A program made the position numbers and the translations under genes. Shown here piece by piece: positions 11,901 to 24,400 of a stretch of 64,000 nucleotides of DNA; positions within the stretch are counted from its first letter, which is position 1, and each line of letters starts with the position of its first letter. The stretch is from Nautilus pompilius (lineage: Eukaryota > Mollusca > Cephalopoda > Nautilida > Nautilidae), in contig JACATO010001065.1 of NCBI GenBank assembly GCA_018389105.1, positions 248,001-312,000 of the forward strand. Direction: 5' to 3'. The notes below the pieces were generated by a model. That model was not told the DNA's origin. It did no database searches and saw nothing but the letters and a program-made list of their open reading frames with translations.

Positions 11901-14900
11901 TACAGCTATACAAACCTGCCTTTGTGAGCTCAATACTCCTTCAGTAGAAGTTTAGGCAAAATCTGAAAGGGAAAGGTGAAGCATTTTCTCAAAATTTGTT
12001 GGTTTGATGCAGAATAACTCCTTATATTTCATGTTTAATCAACTTGCTCATTGGCTTGCTATATGGTTTTTCATAAGATTTTAAGCCATTTTCTGTCAAG
12101 TGAAATCATATTATTTTACTTTTATTTAGTAGAAAGTGTTAATAGCATTCACCTAGTTGGTAAAGTTTTTAATGCTTTTTTTTGTGGCTTTTTTCATTGG
12201 GATTATCAAATGTATAACATTATATTTTTAAAATTTTCAAAGTTGCCAATTTTCCTGAGACAGTAAGGACACTCTCAATGGGAAAAGAAACTATCAAGCA
12301 AAGCAGTTATAAGGCTCAGAACATGAATTCATTTTCTGGACCTGGCAAAGTGGCTGCATGGCTTTTAGATACTGAAGGCATTCAACAGTGCAATAAAGGT
12401 TAGTCAAACTTCATAATCTTGAATTCTGGGTTTTTATATTAGTGACATTTTAACTGCTTTGATATGGATTTGATTAGACCACCTCATTTTAAAAATATAG
12501 CTTACTATTGCAGTTTACTTTAATGTGTAGTCACTTTTTTCGTCTGTCTTTCCAGGTCTATTCATAAATTGATAGCAGTTTTGCTGAGAAATTAATGAGT
12601 ACTTTTCTTTTGTTCACTGATAAAGCTTTTTAAAACCAGAATTAGGTGCTGAATTTATGCTACCTTTGTATATGTTACAGTAAGATTGTGAAACTAGTGA
12701 TTTCATGAAATTCTTGAAATATTAAGTCAATTTGCAAAATCACTAGTTTCACTCAAGAACTTCAGGAATTTATCACCTTTGCTATTAAGTGACACTGTTT
12801 GGTCTTATGAATAAAATATTATGAGATCATGATGTTTTTATATAAATAAAATGTTATTGTGATGGTTTTATGAATAAAACATTATATATAGTAATTTTAT
12901 GGAATCACTAGCACTTCAATTCAGGGATTTCATGAAATTACTAGTTTCACATTCTTACTGTAACAAAAATGTCTAAATGAAGTATTTATTTGATGCCTAC
13001 TGTGGAAATATTTTATAAAAATGATTTAAGCTAGATGCAAAGCTTTATGAAAGTTGTTCTCTGCCTGTTACTTTATAAACATTTTAGTGAAATTATATTC
13101 AGCCAGCAGATTACAGATGCTTGTCTTTGGAAAGAAATGTATTGTACAATTTTTGAATTTATAAAATGAAGTTATTTTATTTTAGTGATTGATGTCAGTG
13201 ACTCCCAGAAATAATTGAAAGTATTTTTTAAAAATTGTTTATTTTAAGAAAAGTAATATTAACCCTATCTAATTTCTTGTTTTATTTGTTTTCTACTTCC
13301 TTTATTACTATTCGTTTTTATTTAGAAAATATATGTTACAGGAAAAATGAATTATTACATTTTTTAAAAAACTTTTATTACTGATTTGTTGACAAAATGA
13401 TAGGCAGACTTTGTCTTCTGTCATTTATTTTTGAGTTATAAGAATGCTAGTATATTTTGTGTGAGCAACAAGTTGAAACAGGGAACCAAGAAGTCCTGAA
13501 ACCATTTTCTTACTTACAGTATTTAAGAAGAAAAAAAATATATTAAATACTTCAGCTATCTTACTGGCACATATTCTGTATATTAATGACATGATTTTAA
13601 AAAAAAATTACTGCCATTTATTTAATTTACTTCTGTAACATTTAAACTTTAAAATCTGTTTGTTTTCAAACAGTTTATGATCGCATTTAGGTAAAGTCAA
13701 TTTTAATTGTGTAACATCCACTTCAATGGCAGGTGCTAACTTAGGATCCGTCTGAATGTGTTGAATTATCTGTTCACTTTACTTTTATGCAGATTTCTGT
13801 CATAATTTGAACACCACCCAAAAAACTGACTTTGTTTCTGATTTACATATCCGACTATCAGAACCGCTATAAAATAGGCTGACAAGATGGGCAAATCTCA
13901 TTTTCCTAGAATTCGAGAAAGTGTGATGGCCAAGGTATTTTTCTGTTTACATGGGATCAGGTAAATGGTCATTCTAAGTATGGTCAGTTCATATTCCTTG
14001 ATGATGCTGATCCTTTACTGTCTATATGTGTTGTACAGTGGATAATCTGTTGTATTTTTTTAGGAATGTGAATCACTGCATATGAACATCTTGGATGTTC
14101 TGCCACTATCACTGAATGCAGAGAAAATTTATTGTCTGTCAACAATCCCTTTCAGCTGTTGCTACATCAACATTACCAAGTTTATGACACTGAAATGGCT
14201 CCTGTAGAGTAGAATATGCTACTGGACAAGTTGTTCAATGGCAGTCATTGGTGACAGATGTGAATAAAGGTAGTCACCTTGCCTAGTGCAACATTCTTAT
14301 TGACAAGCACCTAGCATTTTGGTAATCTGTATTCTTCACAGACGAGTTACTTTCACCAATTCACATCCTATGGATACATGTTGGTCTGGAGAAACTTTTT
14401 GCTTTGTGTATTTACAAAGAATTGTCAAGCTCAGCAAATTTGAAGCAATGATATTAGCAGGTATTTGGTGTGCCAATATAACATCCTCCATTCATTTATG
14501 GACATCTAAATGTTACTGGTTACAAATGCATTTTTTTGAATAGTCTTTTACCTCGATTAATCAGCATATCCTGCAGGTTGGCACACAGACAGAGCCAATA
14601 CAGAATGGACTGTAGTTGCTTTACTAAGTTCCAGAAAACCCCATGTATGAACTCTGTTGAATACCTATGGGAGTATCTTGATAGACAGACAATGACCAAA
14701 TGGTCAACACCCATGTCACAGTAGTAGTTGAAAGAATACCTGCCATGTTTATGGGGAAACCTGGACCATGTCATCATTAGTAGTCTAATAGATTTCATGC
14801 TTTACTAAATGTAAGAGATGCTGCTAAATACTGAGGAGGACTTTTGAACATTTATTGTACATACATTACAGAATAACTGTACATGTGCAAAACCTATGGT

Positions 14901-17900
14901 ATTCAAATTATGATGGCAGGGATCTGCATATTTGTGTTTACTAACAGTTTTATTAAGATTTTTGATGATTACAATAATTACTATTATTAGTTGGAGATCT
15001 TATAGCCTTGCTTTTAATAGGATGATGAAATTATACATATGAAATGGATTTTAAAAAATCTTGAGCCACAAACAATGAACAGAATTTTAACTCTCATTCA
15101 CTTTACAGTGTTTTAAAAAAAAATGTCTCTGATGTTATTTACAATTTTCATTCTTGAAATAGTTAACGTTTTTACATGCAAAATATAATGGAAAGATGCA
15201 CTTGTGTTTCTTCTCGATAAAAGCGTATTTGAATTGAACTTACTGAAAAAGTTATGTAGGAACTTTGGTGCTAGAACTTGTTTTTAAGCTTCAGAACATA
15301 TCCTCTGTCCAGGCAATATGCTTGGGAACAAATCTCTATTTTATAGTATTTTTGAGGTTGTGGAAGTTTGGCCCTGCTGGCCAGACAGGTTAATGGTTAA
15401 GTCTGGCATGAGGTACAGTAGGTGTGGGGATAACCCTCAGGGTGAAAGGATCAGGAAACCTTCCACTATCACCAACTTTGATGATTGAATAGATTATAAA
15501 ACCTTTCTGATTAATAATGCTTAGAAACTCAAATGAGACATCTGTACAGAAATAAATTTATTGTGCAATCTTTAGTTCCTGGTTTGATATTAAAAAAATG
15601 CTTCTGAAAAATTGCTTTTTAAAAAAGATTATATCTAATTTAAACATTTATTATACTTTCACCAAATTAAATACAATTTTTAATTAGATTTTTTTTGTTT
15701 CAAAATACTTTGATATTTCTTCCAGGAAAATTTTCTGACTATTGTATGTTTAAGCCAAATTAGAGTTTTGTTATATGGAAATTATTTTACGTATAAACAC
15801 TCGATAGATACCCAAATGTTAGGTAAATGTAACAGTTAAGAGTAATAGATAATTTTTAAAACTCAATAGTAGATAATATATAATAATCATTTTCTTAACA
15901 CTTCTATTTTTTCTGACAGAATTAAGTCAAGCTCAAAGTCAGTTGTATGAACTAAAGAATATTTTAGAACAAATGAAAAATCTTCCATTGGCTACTGATG
16001 CTGTTTCAGTAAGTTTTTTTTCCTCTGTGTAACTATATGAAAGAATTTGATATAAAATCAGATTTTATTTAGCCATCAAAGATTTACAATTTTTTTGTCA
16101 AGTAGATCAACATAACCTCATCTGTTTCCTCTTCTTGAGTTTTCTGTCACAGTTAGTGCCACGAGAGACATTGCTGAATTCATTCATTCTCATTGATAAA
16201 TTGTATGTCTTCATAGAGAGAAATTAATTCCCTAAGAAATTTTTAGTTGTTTTTAATGATTTTCTAATAAAACATCACTTAATTTTTAATTTCTTGTGAA
16301 TTTATTATTAATTCAAACAAATGATTTTTAAACTTTAATTTTTAAATTGGTTATTTTTTTAAACTCTGTTTATTAATTAAACCTGAAATGAGTTATTCAG
16401 ATTGTTTTTAGTGAGTAATCACTTAAATGATATCCATTTTACTTGGTCTAAATTCAAATATCAATTTGTTGAAGAAGAATTTAAAAATGAAAATTTAGTA
16501 TATTCCAAAATTTTAGGAAGCAGGTACTTAATTTTCTTTTTTGTAGTTTATTTTGACGATAATGTTTATGTAATCATCTGCCTTTTTTTCCTTTCTTTGT
16601 AAATTTCAAAAAAGTTACTGAAGTGAACTTTTAACTTTTTCCATTCTGCATTTTGGTGCCATATTAAAAGAAAATTTTCATTTTTTTAATGTAATAGTTA
16701 TACAATTGTTGGAAGATCACACCAACTGACAAAAAAGTAATATGATGTTTGTGTATCATGAGAAGAGCATGTGGTATTTTGATTGAAGTTACAGAGGCAA
16801 TTCTTATGTCTGTGCAGAACCAATCCAGTAACTGACAACTTTAGCAGACTAGAACTTTTCTGATAATAATTATAAAAACATCAGAGTTATTGGAGGCAAA
16901 CCACATAGAAGGGGATAGTACTGAAGAAGAGGGAAAAAATTCCTGCCATTGGCTACATACGATGATGAGCAAAGAATATGCGCCATACCAACCAGAATCT
17001 TAAGTGATCACTATTTTTCTGGTTGTTTCTACTGATGGTAGAATGGTAGCAGAAGTGCTATCCAAAGAATTACATTCTCAAACTCACCATTTTGGAATGA
17101 TTTATTAAGCTACTGTATCACAGAGCTTCTTTGCTATATTTACATAACTTACTGTTATATCTAAATCCATTTACTTTAATAATTTGAGTTATTTTGCTGT
17201 AATGCTACTTCTGTTTTCTTGACTTTATTGCATTACTATATTTCTGCTTATTAGAATTTTTCTTTGCATATTATGAAATTGTTTTGTGGCTTTATGATTT
17301 GTGAATATAATTTTTTTTTTTGTTTTAAACTCTTGATGTTTAACTAAACCTTATAGCATGTATTTGTCAAACATTAACAAATACTAGTTGACACAACAAT
17401 TAATTATTTAAGTAGTCTGCAAGAGTTAATATTCAGAAACTATAAAAATGACAGAATAGTAAGTAAATACAATAAATTACCCTTGTTAATTGGTATCATT
17501 GATTGTTTTATCCAGTACAAGGGTCGCATTAGCATCTGATAGTTGTGGTTAATAAGCTAAAGGATGAAATAGCTTTACTGAGATGTTATGTAAGTGTTAC
17601 TAAAAATAGAACAATTTACTAACAAATTCGTATTTGTTTTAACATCCACTTTGTCATTACTGATAATCAGAGAAGAGTCTACTTTCATATATGTGCATTT
17701 ATCTTCAATACCAATGTCCAGTGCTTGTTTACATTTTCATCTCTTAGATGCTTTGATTTTTATAGTATAACTATTTTCAGATACTGTGATGGGTTTGTAT
17801 TTTTTATGCTTACCAGCAACAACAACTTTCACTACTTGTGAATGTTCTTCATATAATGCAAGGTACAAAATGCTTCTTGATTATACTTGTCTGGCATAGC

Positions 17901-20900
17901 CAGAACTGGTTTAATCTGTTGAAACTAGCATCCTATCTAATTTTTAATAAATTATTTGTAGCTGCTCTTATCAGTTCCCTTTCACATGTTGACCCTCCTA
18001 ATGCAGTTTAGCTTATGTCAGCTAAACGTAGTTGGCAACTTTGTATCTTAGTAAATAATAAGAAATCTGGCTGTATTTTGTGCGTTCCTCTTGTTGATTT
18101 GTTTAATCCAGCTTTTTACTTGTACTTTTTGAGATTACACAATATTTCTTTTATCAAATCACATCTTTACACCCAGTGTTATCTTTATCTGCTATTACAC
18201 ATCCTGAAGTTCTGACTACATCTTATTTCTGTAAATAAGACCTGGAATGTCAATTGACGGATATGAGTAGATTCCTTTTCTTTTGGAACTTTTTCATCAT
18301 AAATTTTTTTTGAGTAAATTAGGCAAATGGTGTTTTGGCAGTCAGATTCATCAAGATATATATGTTGATAATTTTCTCTCTGATTTGCTGTACGGGATTA
18401 GTGGCATGCAAACATATGTTTGCAAAGATTTACTCTACTTACTTTTCCACAGGTTGCCAGTCTTCTATGTAACTTCTGGCTGGCTTAGATATCAGTCCTG
18501 TAATACTATATCTTAAACATTTTAGTTTAAATAAATTTAGGAAAAAATAGAAATATAGTTTATACTAATTTTTCTTTTTATTTATTAAAATAAAAATAAA
18601 GAACTGTGATTTTATTTATTTATTGAGGATGCACTGATATTACATACAATGGAATGTTTCTAATATGAATAGATCATTCATGAAACATTCATATAATAAA
18701 TAAAATGCTATGGAAATTAAAACAATGTAATTTTTTATCAGTTTTTATGCTCAAAACCTGTGCAAACATTGTAATTTTGTATTATTGTATGCTCCTGTTA
18801 TTGTATCGAGAACTTTATTTAGCACATTTATAGAGGTTCATTTGTCTAATATATAGATGGCATTTATATAGATGTCATGTAATCACATGCATTCTTGTGG
18901 TTTTTACTAGTCTTTGCTTTGTCAAGTTCTTTTGTTGTGGGTGTCATAGACATTCTGTACCTTCAACTCTCAGGTTTTATAAAAATTGGCTAGCTGAAAA
19001 ACAAAAAAAAAAGATATGTTAATTTTTCACTTTGAAATCTGGAAATTTATGAGCTATTATTCAGAACCTTTAACTACATATACTTGTAACCACTGTCTGT
19101 GGGAAATATGCTGCTATTGAAATTCAATATTATAAATATTAAAGTAAAGTTATTACTCTAAATATATGGCATTGAGTTTTTTTTTTTCCAATGCATATTT
19201 ACTCAGAATATTGTTCCTCATTTACTGAAGAGAGTTTTTAAAGTATTCCACTTCATCAGTACTGTAGTGCAGTCAACTTTTTTTTAGTTTACATTTGTTT
19301 AACTACTTCTGTATGTGTGTCCTGTTCACAGATATTAAAGCTCTTAATGTGATTTTCTGGTTTGTCCAAATTAAAAATTATTGGAAAATATTCATTAACT
19401 TAAAAATGGATTTCTCATGTAAATTAAAATAATTTTTGCTAAGAATTATTTTCTTCTGTGCCAAATTTAGAAGTTTTTTTTTCTTCTTTTATTAGGTTTA
19501 GTTATCCTAGCAAATTTACAACTCCATAAACTTGGTTAATGATGTCTGTGAATAGATCTCTCACACTTTTTTCTGTTAACAGTTGTCTCTGTAAACTGGT
19601 TTCTGTTCTTGTCTTTCCAGTTTAACATCTTTATTTATTGCTACTAACAGTGGTTTGTGCTTTTTCCCCTTTCCTGTTTAGTGGGATGACTTTAAAATCC
19701 CTGATAAAAAGAAAACCAGACTGGGCTCTCGCAATACAAAGCTGAAGAATAAAGGAGGTGGTCCCTATAGCCCCCAGCATTTTAAAATTTCTGTAAGTGT
19801 CCCTACAGTATTTATAAATGTATATTGCAATCACTAAACTGTGATTCATGTTTTTTTACTTTAAAAGGATATTGGTATCAGAAAGAAAGAAACTCTTTAT
19901 TTTTCCTTTCTGGAAAAAGTTACTAATTTGAAAACTTGGCAAAAATGATTTAAATTCGGGATGTTACTGGGATATGTTTATTCACTTTTTAGCTAGATTA
20001 CATTTGGCACTTACAAACATTGGCAAAAAAACATTTAAAAATCTGCAATTTGATGACCGAATTATGAAAAATGTTCATTGATGGAAACAAGCACAAAAAA
20101 AATGAATCCAAGTAATTAAATCTTCATCCACAAACAGTATTGATTTTATTCTCGATAGCTGTATGTTTGTTTAAATTGTCATTGGTACTCTGATTTGGCT
20201 GGTTTATATCTGATTAAATCTTACTCTTAAAAGTTTATAATATTATACATTTATTTGCAGGAATTACTATAAAAATGAAGAAGAAAAATCATTTTTTTTT
20301 ATATTTTAATTATGTAAAAACTATATTATTATTTTATTTTTCAGAGGGTCTCTTGGATCATTGTGACACATTTTAGAAGTTCTAGTTGATAACTATTAAT
20401 TATTTATGAGCTACTTAAAAAAAAAACTTTTATGCAAGTTTTGTAATAAACCTTAAATTTTTAATAAATGGAATGGCAATGGTAAATTACTTTTAATGCT
20501 AGATTTTCTTTCTTAAATAGTTTTGAGTAATATTTAAAAAAGTAGAAAAATTTAAAAATTTTTAAAAATATATCTTTGTTAAGATATTTTTTTCTAAATA
20601 TGAATGTTTCTGTATAATTTGATACTCCATTGGTGGGGAAACTATTTATAATCAAAACTTATAATTGTATACAGTATCATTTCAGCAAAACATGACATTT
20701 TCAAAATGAGTGATAAAATTCAAAATTTTTAATTTATTTTCAAAAGCAAAATAAAAAGATTAAAATATGTCAGATTTTTAATTTAATATTTTGACAGATT
20801 ATCATAATATTATAAGTATATTAAATATAAACTTCAAAGAATTGAACATTCTTATTATCATTATTAGAATGTACATTTATTTTTCAATGAATATCTTTAT

Positions 20901-21414
20901 TTTGGGTAGAATGAACATTGTAAATCTACATATCTACATATAGTACATGTGTGTATCTAGTTCAGGAGAACAATTGCCATGGCATGTACTGTAAAATATT
21001 TATATTAAGTGGGAGTTTCTTTACTTGTCGACAGCAGGGAACAGGTTCTTCCAACATGTTGTCTGTGAACCAAGACAAGCTCCACCTCAGCTCTTCTAAT
21101 CCTAACCTGATCATGTATGAACAGGAGAAGTCACGGCCACACAGCATTGCTTCTGAATTTGCTTTGATTTCCAATCATGAACAACGAATTAAAGAAATCA
21201 AGTTACGAGAAGTCTTTCTGAACAAAGCAGGCCATGGTAAGTATATAGCTAAGTGCTGCACATGCAAAAAAAATACCCACAGAGCCAATTTTTTAAAATT
21301 ATTATTTCCTCAGCAAGCAGTAGTATATTTTTGAGTTTATCATTCAGGAAAAATTGTATATAATTAATTGTTTCAGCAAGATATTATTCAGAATTTTTTT
21401 AATGACCATATGGA

Positions 21415-21454
<40 letters not shown>

Positions 21455-24400
21455 TTGTTCATTAATATGATTTTTAAAAAATTAATTGTACAATAAATGC
21501 ATTGATTGATAGTACTTTTAAAATTCGTTTTTGATCATTAGTTTTATATTTTTAGAGAGAGACATGTTATGGTTTGGATATGTTTTGAGTTTTTTGTCAG
21601 TGCTGTAGTCATGAATTTTTAATGAGAATTTTTTATTTATTTTTTACTGTTTTGAAAATATTTCAGGTTTTTTAAAAAAAATTGTGATTCATTATATCTT
21701 TAAATAACAGTTACTAAGAGGTTGTATATCAATTTACTGTTAACTAATAATGGATGTTGCAGCTCAAACTGTCTTTAGTTTGTAAATCACAGTAATTTGA
21801 ATGTTTGAATTTATTGCTGTAAAAATTGTTTCCATACTAACTGTAACCTAACAATATTGAAATAATAGTAATGATTTCTGTGACCTATTATTTTTTTTTT
21901 TCCAGTTCATGATATCCTCAAGTCACTGGTGAGGATGGTATCAACGGAGAGGGACCGCCTTAGACAGGTGTTAGAACAGAATGTAATAGCTCAGAACAAC
22001 AGCAATAATATTAACACTCTAAAAGAGTCTCTTGCTGAGGTATACCAACATCTTAAAATCAATTATCTATCATTATTATCTGACATTTCACTATTCCAGA
22101 GTTAGACTTAACACAGTTCATAAATTTATTTTTGATGATTTACACACACACAGTTAGGTGTAATACTGAAATCTCTGGAAGGTCAAGAGAAATTTTGTTA
22201 CAACAGTACTAAATGTAAATGTAGAAGAAAAGGTGATCTTAGATCAATGAGTTTCATTAAAAGATCAAGAGACTGAAAGACAGTAATGACCCTCCCCCCA
22301 AAAAAAAGAAAGAGAAATTTGGATATAATCATAGGACTCTTAGTTCCAAGTTGTTAGACATACATTACCAGTTCTTACAGAGACCAGAGTTAGTCCATGG
22401 CATACAGACAACAAGTCCTTATTATGTTACAGATAGTCTGAAAGAGTTACAAAAAGGTGTTTCAACAATTTATTTGAATGATAAAAGGTTATACATAATT
22501 ATAATTACATAGATTTATTTAAAAGACCAAAATTGCTTAGTTTTTTATACAGACAGTTTCAGAAATATTATATAGTAGAATATAAAAATTAAATTTTTTA
22601 CAAAGTTTAGCTAGATTTAAAAAACATGCAAACATCCCAAGTTTTTTATATTAGTTTGGTGCATGTGTTTTACATGTGGTTACAAGTCAAAGCTATGCAA
22701 ACAACCAAGTTGATTGAACATCAAGAGGTTGTTCAGCTAACCTGATCATTCATGAAATACTTTTTCAAGCAAATTAATTTGAAAACCTGCCCCCCCCAAC
22801 CCTCTGGTTTACCTTTTGACTACTTTATTAAGCATCAGACAGATTTAACACACACATTTTAAGGAATAAAAACATTTTGATTCAAAACTATTGCTTCTAT
22901 AGGAAGCATATTGCAGAAAGAAAGAAATAGTGTTAATTGGCTCTATATAAAAATATTCCAAGCAGTATGTGTATTGTTTAAACATATCAGACAATACATA
23001 TAATACATATATATTTTACCTGCTTCACTTAAAACTATATTATATGTAATTGCATTTTATCTGAAATCGCTGATATGGCTGTTTTATTTTAGAGATTATT
23101 TTCTAGAGTTCAGTAAAAAATGACCATGTTGCTTATCATTGAAAAAATATAAAGATATGATTTTGAAATATTTGCTTGACATGATTTAGTTACATTTCGT
23201 TCTCAGTAAAGAAGTAAACTTTTCTTTTAGGAAAGGCATTTCAGGCATCATTTGAAAACCACTAATAAATTTCAGAAATATGTATCTTAAGTATTTCAAA
23301 CATATTGCCTGCTATGATTTTGTACCAGGTGAAATATCTATTGTTTAGTTAATTGCTGACTTTATGGAGAGACATCTACATGAAGCAAATGTTTGTACCT
23401 TAAATATCCATTTTTAAACAGGTAGTAAAACAAAATGGTGAACTTCGAGCTCGGCTTAATAGGATTCACATGGACTCTCACACCCCAGAGCCTCTTTCAG
23501 GGATTATTACTACACCACTGCCTTCTCCAGGAGAAAAGGTAGTTATTGTTAAATAAAGTTTTCCTTTGAATCACATATGATCATCCATCAACGTGTTGTC
23601 TTTTTTCAATAAAGAATGATTGACTAAAATGTATTACATATATTTCATTATAAAAACTTTGTGATTGTATACATTAACTGTGCTGCTAGATGAAGAAATT
23701 TTGCATACTAAATTTTGGAGTAAATTTTATGTAGTTATAAGCGCACAAAGTTGGCTGCTTTATGAATAAGTAGTCCTTTTGCTAATACCTTTGGAAATAA
23801 TGATTTTGGAGTTTAATGTTTGATTGTGCATTTAAAATATACATCAGGATCACTTAATATTTCAGTCTGATGATGTAAAACAGATTTACATCTTTGTTTG
23901 ACATGTGGTTTCATTTCATAGACTGGATAATCAACACATGAGACAGCAGCTCTTGTGTATAAATTTCAGTCTTATGATGATACTGTTGTCATCTTTTGTA
24001 TTATCATGCTGGACAATTGGAAAAAAAAAACTTGACAACTTAGCAAGATTTCAGAAACACGTAAAATTTAATGTCTGATATTAAAACAATAGGCTAAACT
24101 TTCTTGCCAAAGAAGTTTTGTTATGGCTATTAAACCTGATGGATGTCATCAATCTTTCATCAAAACAAAGTTACAAATCTGAATAAAAATAAAGAATTTT
24201 GCTTCATATATGGCATGTGTTGACTATTTAAAATTTGATGGAGTCATGTAAAGAAAGGTCACAATATTGTGACATAGTATATTTAACTTGATTATGCTAT
24301 CCAAGCAAGCGCACACATCTCATCTCATCACCCACATCAATGATTTGGGAATATTCAAACCAAATTTCCCAAAGAAAAATCAGTTTAAAAAAATAATGTC

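Larger units (their letters stand above)
8555..12025. mobile_element. Composite insertion bounded by long inverted arms
   Basis: The stretch 8555-8690 is matched in inverted orientation by about 11880-12025. Landmarks in the same order: TGCTTCACC, CCCTTTCAGA, AAACTTCTACTGA, GAGCTC(T/A)CAAAG, TGTAGCC, ACTCACA. Identity is roughly 70-75 percent by eye over some 130 bp, so the pair is old. Between the arms lie a fold-back mariner derivative (9915-10636) and a Tc1 relic (about 10655-11500). The arms may be the ends of one older element that later took other insertions, or two opposed copies of one repeat. I cannot name the family. Confidence 0.6.

Noticed and set aside
12251-12260. CTGAG as the acceptor of exon 4
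   Set aside because: Starting at 12260 shifts the frame against the phase 1 end of exon 3; GACAG at 12263 fits.
17510-18250. Retroelement pol remnant on the minus strand
   Set aside because: A few short translated runs looked protein-like, but no catalytic motif or consistent frame was found.
20951-21334. 127-codon frame as a separate gene
   Set aside because: Only the middle (21035-21236) is real: it is ORP exon 7 read through both splice sites.
21420-21451. CRISPR-like or functional repeat
   Set aside because: It is an ordinary GT microsatellite, and the window is eukaryotic.
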